From positions 1 through 15,249 of the forward strand of contig CANQHW010000010.1 in assembly GCA_947623855.1 (NCBI GenBank): a DNA stretch of 15,249 nt, in the 5' to 3' direction. The DNA is from an uncultured Bacilli bacterium (GTDB lineage: Bacteria; Bacillota_I; Bacilli_A; RF39; UBA660). Positions within the stretch are counted from its first letter, which is position 1, and each line of letters begins with the position of its first letter. The position numbers and the translations under genes are program-made. The notes below the pieces were generated by a model. It had not been told where the DNA came from. It ran no database searches and saw only the letters and a list, made by a program, of their open reading frames with translations. Shown here piece after piece: positions 5,850 through 14,154 of the stretch.

Positions 5850-5858
5850 TGCTATAAT
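5850..5858 (+). promoter_or_regulatory. Extended -10 promoter of the ATPase gene
   Basis: TGCTATAAT (5850-5858) is a full extended -10 element; no good -35 lies 17 nt upstream, where repeat unit 3 sits. The predicted start near 5865 falls after ATG 5864, which argues for the start at 5882. Confidence 0.55.
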
Positions 5859-5881
5859 TAATAATGAAAGAAGGCAAAAAT

Positions 5882-7147
5882 ATGAACAAATATCTTCCAA
5901 GAATATATGATGATATTTTAAAAGAAAAACTTAAACTTTATGGTGCTATTTTAATTAGTGGCCCTAAATGGTGTGGTAAATCTACTACTGCTAATCAAAT
6001 TGCTAAAAGTACCTTAGAATTACAAAATCCACGAACAAAACAAAATAATATAGAAATAGCTAAAAGTCGCCCTGATCTTTTACTTGAAGGAGAAAAACCA
6101 AGATTAATAGACGAATGGCAAGATGCCCCAGCAATCTGGGATGCTATAAGATATGATATAGATCATACAGGACTCAAAAATCAATATATTTTAACTGGAT
6201 CTGTAACTCCAAGGGAAGATAAACCAATGCATACAGGTACAGGACGAATTATAAGAATGTTAATGCGGACAATGAGTTTATACGAGTCGCAAGACTCAAC
6301 CGGCGATGTATCTTTAAAAGATTTATTTGAAAATATTAAAGATATAAAAGGTATTTCTAATAAAGAATTTGAAGATATTGCATATTTATGTGCAAGAGGT
6401 GGATGGCCAGGTTCTTTATCTGTATCAAAATCCAGATCTATAACCATCGCCAGAGATTACTTAGAATCCTTAATTGCTAATGATATAAATACTGTTGATG
6501 ATATTAATCGAAATCCTAACAGATTACGATCTGTTTTGCGAAGTTTAGCACGAAATATTTGTACTCCTGCTACTCTAACAACCATTAAAGAAGACACCAG
6601 CTATAATGATTCTAAAATATCTGAAAAAACTATTGCTGATTATATTAATGCCTTATCCAAACTTTATGTAATTGATGATATTGAAGCTTGGTGTCCAAAA
6701 TTAAGAAGTAAAACAGATATTAGAACTAGTTCTAAGAGATGTTTTATTGATCCATCAATTGCTGTAGCAGCTTTAAGAGCAACAGATAAAGATTTATTAA
6801 AAGATTTTAAAACATTTGGATTAATCTTTGAATCTTTATGTCTAAGAGATTTAAAAATTTATGCTCAAGCTTTGGACGGAGATGTTTTCTATTATCATGA
6901 TAAGAATGACTTAGAAAGTGATGCTATTATCCATTTAAAAGATGGTAGATGGGGCGCTGTAGAAATTAAATTAGGATCAGAAGAAGCCATAGAAAAAGCC
7001 GCAGACAATTTAAAAAAATTAGCAAGTATAGTTGATGCAAAAGAAATGAATGAACCATCATTTTTAATGATTATAACTGCAGGTAAATATGCATATCGTC
7101 GTGATGATGGTATCTATGTTGTTCCAATTACTACTTTAAAAAATTAA
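5882..7147 (+). CDS. AAA_14/DUF4143-type ATP-binding protein
   Basis: From ATG 5882 the protein has 421 residues, within the usual family range. GAAAGAAGG lies 7 nt upstream; the in-frame ATG at 5864 has no ribosome site and lies at the predicted transcript start. The N-terminal AAA_14 domain shows Walker A GPKWCGKST (27-35), Walker B PRLIDEW (D77, E78) and a sensor-type YILTGSVTP. The C-terminal DUF4143 region contains ESDAII followed by AVEIKLG (E361, K363), a pattern resembling PD-(D/E)XK nuclease folds. It is probably a soluble cytoplasmic ATPase. The family is widespread in gut bacteria, often in many variable copies, and its role is not established. It is a single-gene unit between the toxin locus and the surface-protein genes, with direct repeats at its promoter and its own terminator; it looks accessory. 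Confidence 0.9.
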   Translation: MNKYLPRIYDDILKEKLKLYGAILISGPKWCGKSTTANQIAKSTLELQNPRTKQNNIEIAKSRPDLLLEGEKPRLIDEWQDAPAIWDAIRYDIDHTGLKNQYILTGSVTPREDKPMHTGTGRIIRMLMRTMSLYESQDSTGDVSLKDLFENIKDIKGISNKEFEDIAYLCARGGWPGSLSVSKSRSITIARDYLESLIANDINTVDDINRNPNRLRSVLRSLARNICTPATLTTIKEDTSYNDSKISEKTIADYINALSKLYVIDDIEAWCPKLRSKTDIRTSSKRCFIDPSIAVAALRATDKDLLKDFKTFGLIFESLCLRDLKIYAQALDGDVFYYHDKNDLESDAIIHLKDGRWGAVEIKLGSEEAIEKAADNLKKLASIVDAKEMNEPSFLMIITAGKYAYRRDDGIYVVPITTLKN

Positions 7148-7154
7148 TTTATTA

Positions 7155-7200
7155 AAAAGGATTGTAATCTATAAATATAGGTTCCAATCCTTTTAATTTT
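7155..7200 (+). terminator. Terminator of the ATPase gene
   Basis: AAAAGGATTG (7155-7164) pairs with CAATCCTTTT (7185-7194), and inside it AATCTATA (7166-7173) pairs with TATAGGTT (7176-7183) with one G-U. This gives an 18-pair hairpin with one mismatch, followed by TTTTAATTTT. It begins 7 nt after the stop codon. Confidence 0.85.
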
Positions 7201-7267
7201 GTTTATCACTTTACAATTTTGTCTTTAGGATTTCACAAAAATACTTGATAATAAATCTAAAGCTTCA

Positions 7268-7303
7268 TTAAAAAAGTTCTCGCCATATTGGTGAAAACTT
7301 TTT
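7268..7303 (-). terminator. Terminator of the giant lipoprotein gene
   Basis: On the minus strand AAAAGTTTTCACC (7303-7291 region) pairs with GGCGAGAACTTTT (7283-7271 region), with one mismatch and one wobble, and runs into a six-T tract. It starts about 7 nt after the TAA at 7312-7310. Confidence 0.75.
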
Positions 7304-7309
7304 GTATAA

Positions 7310-10300
7310 TTAACCCTTACCATTCTTTGTAGGTGCTTTTAAAGTGCATTTAAGCACTGGATATGAACCATTTGTAATGCTCCAAACTTCATCTAAATCC
7401 CACAACTCAGGGTTATAGATACTTTCCGATTTAAGCATTTCTTCAGAATGACCAATACCATCCTTATTATTCTTCTTTTTCTCATCTACTCCAGTTTTTA
7501 TAACATTAGAATCATAGAACCCTGTTGCATCATTTGAACCTGCAAGATTAGTTTGAGTTTCAGCTCCTTGTCCCAGATTTTTATGCTGCTCAAGCCTTGA
7601 TGATATTCCTCCTGGACTAGAACCTGTCAGCCTTCCCAGCAAACCAGAAAATTCTGTTTTTATAGAACCCCCGGCAAAAATGACATTGTTCATATTTAAG
7701 GTACCAGATACTTGATCACCTAAAATTCCACCAGTATCTATATATTTATCACTAACACTGGATATATTGGTATTAAGAACTATTAAATTTTTCAAAGTAT
7801 TAGTTCCTGAAGCAATACCAACGATTCCACCAGTATCACCATTACCATTAGTTGTAGTAGTAATCTTTGAGTTGCTTACTTGAACTTCATTAATCGTTCC
7901 AGTATCAATTACTCCAACAGCACCGCCAACTTTCCACTTACCAGTGATAGTACTATTATCAATTGAAATTTCACTAATTTTTGCGCCACTTGATAATTTT
8001 CCTGCAACAACGCCAATACCTGTAGCAGTACTATTTGAAATATTAGCCGTAGTAAATTTAAGATTTTCTACGCTTGTATTTGCGCCAGACAGAATCGCAA
8101 ACATTCCAAGTCTTAATTCACCTTGTTCCTCAAAACCATTAGTAACATTTAAGTTTGAAAGTGTATGATAGTGTCCATTAAAGTGACCTTTAAAGCCATT
8201 AACTGCTGTCCATTCAATACCGCTCATATCAATATCACTCACTAAATTAACAGTCTTATTAGCAAAAGTTTTACCCTTATCAATTAAACTTGCAAATCCT
8301 CTTAATTCTTGTAAATTAGATATATCAAATGAGTCTTTACTTTCATCATACCATGTTTCATCAACTTTTGGTTCCTCATATTTACCATACACTATTACAT
8401 CATTTGTTAATATTTCATCAAAATTATAAGGTATCGTCATTTCTTGGTTTTTAAACCAACCAACAAATTCCCTTTGACCATCCGCAACTTTTCCTACATT
8501 AGGAGTTTTGCTACCTTTGTAAACCACATTTTTAAACTCTAATACAGCTTCATTCCCATAAGATGCATTTACAAATTTTACATTTACTGTTGGTGTTCCT
8601 TCTTTAGCAAAGAACAACCACCAAGATCCATTCTTTTTGACTCTATGTGTAATATAAGAATCTGATGGTTCTCCATCACTTGTTTTAGCAAATCCAGCAG
8701 GAATATAAAACTCATAATTCGTCGGCAAAGAAGCTACTTTTCCAAATTGTTCAAACAAAGTATCAGGATTTACATGTTCCAATTGCGCATACTTTAATGT
8801 TGCTGAATCATAACCCTTCCAACTTTTATTATCAGAAGTTCTAACATCTATCCCATTGCCTTCCAAACTAATTGTGTCTTTTAATAACCCTTTAGAATAA
8901 TTTATATCAGCATTATTTTCATTACTAGATTTAATCGTTTGAAGAGTTACATTAGTGTTAAAAGCAAAACTTAAATACGCTGGTTTTATTATAGAATCCA
9001 ATGGTAATTGTAAATATGATGCATGATCCCCTTTTACCATTAAGTCAATTTTTTCACCATTAACTCCCTTAAGATCATAAGGATTTTCACTCTTATCCTT
9101 AAAAATATCAAATCCAAAATCTGTTATATATGGAATAAGATTCCATTTTGCCATCAATGTAATATCTCCTGTAATTGTTACAGTTGAACCTTTACTTATA
9201 AAACCAATACTTTCTATATTAGAATTATAACCTTTAAATCTATAATCTGTTACATCATTTAGTATTTGAGGCTCAAATGATGGGTCAACCCAATTAACAT
9301 ATAAATCTATAGTTGTTTCTGGAGCTGTTATATTTGTTATTTTTTCTGAAGTTTTATATGTTTTAGATTTATCGCTATTATACCAACCATCAAAGGTATT
9401 ATCTATTAATCGAGCGCTTAGATTTTCCTTAATATCATAAGGCATTAAATCACTTGGATAATTAGTATCATAAGTAACTTTATAAGTCTTTTTAAATCCT
9501 AGCTCATCAGCAGTCATTAATGTAAATTCTTGGTCATATTTATATGTATATTCTTTATAATTATCAATAGTTCCACCATTATTTTCATGGTACCTTACAA
9601 AATATTCTTTTGCATCCCACACAGCGTAAATATCAATATTTACATTATTATCAGTAGTCAAGTTTTCAACTGGACCAGATAATAACGGATCCGGAGTTTG
9701 ATTATTAGGATCAGGATTACGACTCCATCCTATGTGATTATACCCTGTACGAGTAAAATTATTATGTAAAGTTTGAGAAGAATCATATTCAAAATATTGG
9801 ATATATTCTTCCCCTTCTCCACCATTTGGATGTAGCGTTACTGTATATCTATTCGGAGTCCAATCAGCAATAAGTGTTACATCTCTATCCAAACTATAAT
9901 TATAATCTGCATAACCTGCCTCAACACCATCTTCTTTCCAACCAGCTAGTTGATACCCAACTCTTGATGGTCTTTCTAAGACTGTTGATGACGAAATCCA
10001 TTTTGGATACAATTCAACAATTATATTATTATTGTTTACTAATTTATTATAAAGATTTTCCTCACTAAAACATTCTCCGTCGATTGTCATCCAGCATTCA
10101 AAAGTTGCAGGAACATCCTGAGAACTATTATGAGTATCATCATCATTATAATTATAAGTAATACGATAATTCTTACTATATGTATTGCTAGCTTTTAAAC
10201 TATATTCTTCATAATTTACAGATTCATATTTTAAATTACTTTTTAACCAATTTTCATAATAATTAATCATAATTTCATTAGGTGCCCAGTTTGCAGTTAA

Positions 10301-13300
10301 AGTAACATCTTCATCCAAACTAAATTTTTGAGAAAAAGGAGTACCATCTTTGTTCCAATTTATAAAATTATATCCAGGTCTTTCTGGTTGCAACAAAGTA
10401 GTTTCAGAAGGCCCCCATTGGGCATACAATTTAACAACTTCCCCTTCTCGATCGGGATCACTTGCCAAGTTTTTTAAATTATCATCAGCGACAAGGCAAG
10501 TACCATCTTTTTCTTTAGTTGACCAACATATAAAACTTGCTTTAACACTCTCTGTATTTTTTATTTTATCATATCCATAATCATAAGTTATAGTATATTG
10601 TTTATTAAATGTATTATCCGAAATTAGTTCAATTATTTCTCCATATTTTACATCTTCTAAAACTGGTTTTTCCTTATCACCATTATTATCATGATATTCA
10701 AGCTTGTAAACCACTGGTCTAAAATTAGCTGTTAAGGTGATATTCCCAAATAAACCTTTAGGTATCTTATCAACAACCTTTTGAGTAGTTCCGCTATCAT
10801 CAAATGTTATAGTCCAATCCTCAAAGATATAACCCGTTTTAGTTGGAGCTTTCAATAGATATTCATTTTCAATATTATATGTACTAGGATTATCATTGGC
10901 ATATTCTGCAACATCGTATTTTACTTGATAATTTACAGCTTTCCAATTTGCATATAATATTAAAGAATCATCAGGCATTACATCAGTTTCAAAATCCCAA
11001 GCTTTATCATCCTTTTCCGCTTTCGCAACCTTATACCAACCAGCGAACTCATATCCATCTCTTGTTGGTGTCTCAGGCGTAATCCTAATTGGAGCACCTT
11101 GATCTTGATTAGGTACATCTAATTCGATACTACCACTAGCAAAATGTCCGCCATTGGCTTTAAAAGTTACAGTATTCTTATGAATATTCCATCCCGCATA
11201 TAAAGTAATGTTTTCAGCAGGCATCTTTTCAGTTTCAAAATTCCACGAATTAGTAGTACTACTTTCTTTATACCATTTATCAAAATTATATCCAGGTCTA
11301 GTAGGATCCACAGGTTTTGTTACCAAATTTCCAAATAACACTCTAGCTGATTCAACAGGTGAACCATTTTTGCTATCAAATGTAACAGTATAAGTTGATT
11401 TTTGGATTGTAGCAACTAATGATTGATCATCACTAAAAGTCATAACATAGTCAAATTGGTTAGATTTTTCACCATTAGACCATTCAACTAATTCATAACC
11501 TTTATCTAATTCAATACTAATATTTACAGTTTCTCCATAGTAATGAGACCCCGAAACAGAGATCTTTTTAACACCATTTCTATCAGTTTCATCTAATTTA
11601 TTTATATAAGAAATATTTAAGTCATATTGATTTCTTGTATATTCGTATCTAACAACAGTTGAACCATCACCGTTAATATTTACGGTTTGAGTAGCAGGAG
11701 ATGTAAAACCATCATATGTGTTGGTTTTAGGGGTAACATCAGTATCAGTTGTACCTGTTAATGTTTCGCTTTTCCATAAAGTATAACTACTACCATCTAA
11801 ATTCATTAGATAATGTTCTACAACATATTTAGTATTATCATTCGCTTTACTATTAACATTAAGAGTAACATTTTCTGCAGGTATTACAAAGTGTCCATCA
11901 GTAACTTTTTCACTATAATTATCAAAACTATAACCAGGCATTAATTCATAACCAACTTCAACTTCTGTCCCGTAATAATATGTACCTGTACCAGTTGTAT
12001 TTTTTATACCTTTATCCCCAACAATATTTAAATCATATTGATTTCTTGTATATTCATATCTAACAACAGTTGAACCATCACCATTAACATTTACGGTTTG
12101 AGTAGCAGGAGATGTAAAACCATCATATGTGTTGGTTTTAGGGGTAACATCAGTATCAGTTGTGCCCGCTAATGTTTCACTTTCCCATAAAGTATAACTA
12201 TTACCATCTAAATTCATTAGATAATGTTCTACAACATATTTAGTATTTGTATTAGGAGTATATGTCGCTTTCGCATGTAATGCACCAAGAGTACCTTTTA
12301 CAATTGTGCCATCTGATGCTTTATCATTTACTATCCAACCTGTAAAAGTATATCCTACTTTATCAGGAATACCTAAATTAAAGTCTTCGCTTTCAACAGT
12401 ATAGGAAAGGACTTTATTTGCTAATGACCCACCATCTAAATCATAAGTAATATCATAAGTATTTAATGTTGTAGATGCTGTTAATGTATCATTTTTTGCT
12501 CCTACTTTATATGTAAAGCTAATATTATCATTTCCATTAGACCATTTATCAAATGTATAACCATCTTTTACTTTGGCAGATACTTGTACATCTGTTTCAT
12601 AATAATATTTACCATTTCCTTTAACTTCTTTAATTCCTTTATCAAAATTTAGATTTAAAGTATATTGATTTCTTTCATAATAGTATTTTAATATGGTAGA
12701 TCCATCAGGTTCAATTACTAAATCGTCTATTTTGACTTTTTGATTATATTTATCTTTTAATACTGGATTAGCAAATCCTAAAATTTTTCCCGGAGTAAAT
12801 TCTATTTTAGTATCACTAATACCTGTCTTAGTTATAGTTTTATCTAAAATATAATTTTTCCCTTTTCCATCCATAAGATAATATTGAACTTTATATTTAG
12901 TATCTTCATTAGGTTTAAATGTTGCTTCAAGATTTAAATCTCCAAAAGTACCTTTTTTTATTATTCCAGCTGATGATTCCCCATTTATCAACCAACCTGT
13001 AAAAGTATAACCAGTTTTAATTGGTGTTTCCAGCACTATTTCATCTTCAACAGTATAGTTATTCACTTCATTAACCAAACTAGCACCATTTAACTCATAA
13101 TTAATATTATAAATATTAACAGTAGTTAATGCTTCAATACTTTCATTAGTGACACCTATGTTATAGATAAATGCTAAATTCTTATTACCATTTGACCATT
13201 TAGTAAAAGTATAACCATCTTTAACTATCGCACTAACATTAATATCAGAGCCATAATAATAACTGCCACTACCATTAGCATCTAATATTCCTTTATCTCC

Positions 13301-14017
13301 ATTGATAGATAAATTGTACTTATTTCTTGTATAATAATACTTAACAATAGATTTATCATTGGCTAAAACCTCAATAGTCTCCGGATTCGGACTAGTAAAT
13401 CCAACATATGATTTAACATTTGGGGTTACATCTTTACCTATTGTGCCCGTAAATATTTCCGTATTATATGGTTTATCTGGGTATTCTCCATTTAATCCCA
13501 TTAAATAATGTTCTACAGTATAATTGCTAATAATCTTTACCCATTTAGCAACTATTTTTAAATCACTTTTAACTTCATCATCAAAATTATATTCTTCATC
13601 ACCAACATACCATCCTCTAAATTCATAATCTTTTCTAGTTGGAATATCTGGTTCTTCTATTTTTTCCCCATGCTCAACATCTAAAACAGTATCTTTATTG
13701 CTATTATTATAATCTATTGTAACTTTGTAAACATTTTTCGTAAATTTAGCTTCTAGAACAATATCTCCTTCTATAGGAGTATCAAGAGAAAATTCTTCTC
13801 CATCTATATACCATCCATCAAAAGTATAACCTTCTTTTTCGGGAGCCTTGACATTACTTAATGTATCACCTTTATGAATACTATTTTGGTAATAAGTACT
13901 ACCCTCAACTTTAAATTCAACTTTATATCCTTTACTACATGAAGAAAGCAATAATAATATAAAAATTATTAATACAATTGCTCCTCCCATATAGAAATAT
14001 TTTCTATTATTTTTCAC
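7310..14017 (-). CDS. Giant InlB B-repeat surface lipoprotein, putative adhesin
   Basis: From GTG 14017 (GGGAG 8 nt upstream) the product is 2235 residues. An upstream in-frame TTG at 14032 lacks a ribosome site. MKNNRKYFYMGG, a hydrophobic run and LSSC (Cys27) form a lipoprotein signal, so the mature protein is lipid-anchored outside the cell. Next come two InlB B-repeats (about 30-160), four VEHYLM...YYYTRN modules resembling MucBP-type domains (starting near 168, 378, 591 and 728) mixed with WSNG and B-repeat units, then many B-repeats (about 870-1630). An unrecognised beta-rich domain follows (about 1630-1805), one more B-repeat, and a GLUG-like region (about 1890-2125, DIDMSG, FNGHYHTLSNL and GGIVG motifs). 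No LPXTG or C-terminal membrane helix is present. It is likely adhesive, by family analogy only. It is a single-gene unit with its own promoter and terminator. Confidence 0.9.
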   Translation of the reverse strand: MKNNRKYFYMGGAIVLIIFILLLLSSCSKGYKVEFKVEGSTYYQNSIHKGDTLSNVKAPEKEGYTFDGWYIDGEEFSLDTPIEGDIVLEAKFTKNVYKVTIDYNNSNKDTVLDVEHGEKIEEPDIPTRKDYEFRGWYVGDEEYNFDDEVKSDLKIVAKWVKIISNYTVEHYLMGLNGEYPDKPYNTEIFTGTIGKDVTPNVKSYVGFTSPNPETIEVLANDKSIVKYYYTRNKYNLSINGDKGILDANGSGSYYYGSDINVSAIVKDGYTFTKWSNGNKNLAFIYNIGVTNESIEALTTVNIYNINYELNGASLVNEVNNYTVEDEIVLETPIKTGYTFTGWLINGESSAGIIKKGTFGDLNLEATFKPNEDTKYKVQYYLMDGKGKNYILDKTITKTGISDTKIEFTPGKILGFANPVLKDKYNQKVKIDDLVIEPDGSTILKYYYERNQYTLNLNFDKGIKEVKGNGKYYYETDVQVSAKVKDGYTFDKWSNGNDNISFTYKVGAKNDTLTASTTLNTYDITYDLDGGSLANKVLSYTVESEDFNLGIPDKVGYTFTGWIVNDKASDGTIVKGTLGALHAKATYTPNTNTKYVVEHYLMNLDGNSYTLWESETLAGTTDTDVTPKTNTYDGFTSPATQTVNVNGDGSTVVRYEYTRNQYDLNIVGDKGIKNTTGTGTYYYGTEVEVGYELMPGYSFDNYSEKVTDGHFVIPAENVTLNVNSKANDNTKYVVEHYLMNLDGSSYTLWKSETLTGTTDTDVTPKTNTYDGFTSPATQTVNINGDGSTVVRYEYTRNQYDLNISYINKLDETDRNGVKKISVSGSHYYGETVNISIELDKGYELVEWSNGEKSNQFDYVMTFSDDQSLVATIQKSTYTVTFDSKNGSPVESARVLFGNLVTKPVDPTRPGYNFDKWYKESSTTNSWNFETEKMPAENITLYAGWNIHKNTVTFKANGGHFASGSIELDVPNQDQGAPIRITPETPTRDGYEFAGWYKVAKAEKDDKAWDFETDVMPDDSLILYANWKAVNYQVKYDVAEYANDNPSTYNIENEYLLKAPTKTGYIFEDWTITFDDSGTTQKVVDKIPKGLFGNITLTANFRPVVYKLEYHDNNGDKEKPVLEDVKYGEIIELISDNTFNKQYTITYDYGYDKIKNTESVKASFICWSTKEKDGTCLVADDNLKNLASDPDREGEVVKLYAQWGPSETTLLQPERPGYNFINWNKDGTPFSQKFSLDEDVTLTANWAPNEIMINYYENWLKSNLKYESVNYEEYSLKASNTYSKNYRITYNYNDDDTHNSSQDVPATFECWMTIDGECFSEENLYNKLVNNNNIIVELYPKWISSSTVLERPSRVGYQLAGWKEDGVEAGYADYNYSLDRDVTLIADWTPNRYTVTLHPNGGEGEEYIQYFEYDSSQTLHNNFTRTGYNHIGWSRNPDPNNQTPDPLLSGPVENLTTDNNVNIDIYAVWDAKEYFVRYHENNGGTIDNYKEYTYKYDQEFTLMTADELGFKKTYKVTYDTNYPSDLMPYDIKENLSARLIDNTFDGWYNSDKSKTYKTSEKITNITAPETTIDLYVNWVDPSFEPQILNDVTDYRFKGYNSNIESIGFISKGSTVTITGDITLMAKWNLIPYITDFGFDIFKDKSENPYDLKGVNGEKIDLMVKGDHASYLQLPLDSIIKPAYLSFAFNTNVTLQTIKSSNENNADINYSKGLLKDTISLEGNGIDVRTSDNKSWKGYDSATLKYAQLEHVNPDTLFEQFGKVASLPTNYEFYIPAGFAKTSDGEPSDSYITHRVKKNGSWWLFFAKEGTPTVNVKFVNASYGNEAVLEFKNVVYKGSKTPNVGKVADGQREFVGWFKNQEMTIPYNFDEILTNDVIVYGKYEEPKVDETWYDESKDSFDISNLQELRGFASLIDKGKTFANKTVNLVSDIDMSGIEWTAVNGFKGHFNGHYHTLSNLNVTNGFEEQGELRLGMFAILSGANTSVENLKFTTANISNSTATGIGVVAGKLSSGAKISEISIDNSTITGKWKVGGAVGVIDTGTINEVQVSNSKITTTTNGNGDTGGIVGIASGTNTLKNLIVLNTNISSVSDKYIDTGGILGDQVSGTLNMNNVIFAGGSIKTEFSGLLGRLTGSSPGGISSRLEQHKNLGQGAETQTNLAGSNDATGFYDSNVIKTGVDEKKKNNKDGIGHSEEMLKSESIYNPELWDLDEVWSITNGSYPVLKCTLKAPTKNGKG
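11622..12247 (-). repeat. Recently duplicated 215-bp segment within the lipoprotein gene
   Basis: Segments 11622-11836 and 12033-12247 are about 95% identical in DNA at an offset of 411 bp (137 codons, in frame). They encode the YVVEHYLMNLDG...EYTRNQYDLNI module twice (residues about 591-662 and 728-799). The other modules of this type in the protein are much more diverged, so this copy is recent or kept similar by gene conversion. Confidence 0.9.
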
Positions 14018-14046
14018 AAAACCATCTCCCAATTACTTACGAATTT

Positions 14047-14075
14047 ATTGTATATGAAAACCACATTTTTGTCAA
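14047..14075 (-). promoter_or_regulatory. Promoter of the giant lipoprotein gene
   Basis: Consensus TTGACA (14075-14070), exact 17-nt spacer, TACAAT (14052-14047). The predicted start near 14040 leaves a leader of about 23 nt that contains the ribosome site. It is the strongest -35 match in the window. Confidence 0.85.
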
Positions 14076-14119
14076 TATAGCGCCTACTTTTTTATACGCT
14101 TTCACTACCCAAATTATAC

Positions 14120-14152
14120 TAAAAAAGAAAGTAACCTAAAATTACTTTCTTT
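14120..14152 (-). terminator. Terminator of the upstream surface-protein gene
   Basis: AAAGAAAGTAA (14152-14142) pairs perfectly with TTACTTTCTTT (14134-14124), with a 7-nt loop and a T-run through 14121. It starts 2 nt after the stop codon and separates this gene from the giant lipoprotein gene. Confidence 0.85.
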
Positions 14153-14154
14153 GC

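Noticed and set aside
5864..5881. Start of the ATPase at ATG 5864
   Set aside because: It coincides with the predicted transcription start and lacks a ribosome site, while GAAAGAAGG fits ATG 5882.
6181..6447. Minus-strand ORF of 88 codons inside the ATPase gene
   Set aside because: It lies wholly within a well-supported gene on the other strand, has no recognisable motif, and its composition is what the opposite frame dictates.
7944..11393. Plus-strand ORFs at 7944-8168, 9874-10068, 10350-10580 and 11208-11393
   Set aside because: All are antisense shadows of the repetitive lipoprotein gene, without ribosome sites or recognisable protein features.
14070..14095. GCGCC near the lipoprotein promoter as another copy of the ATPase repeat
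   Set aside because: Only about five bases match; the AGTCGGAAGT core is missing.
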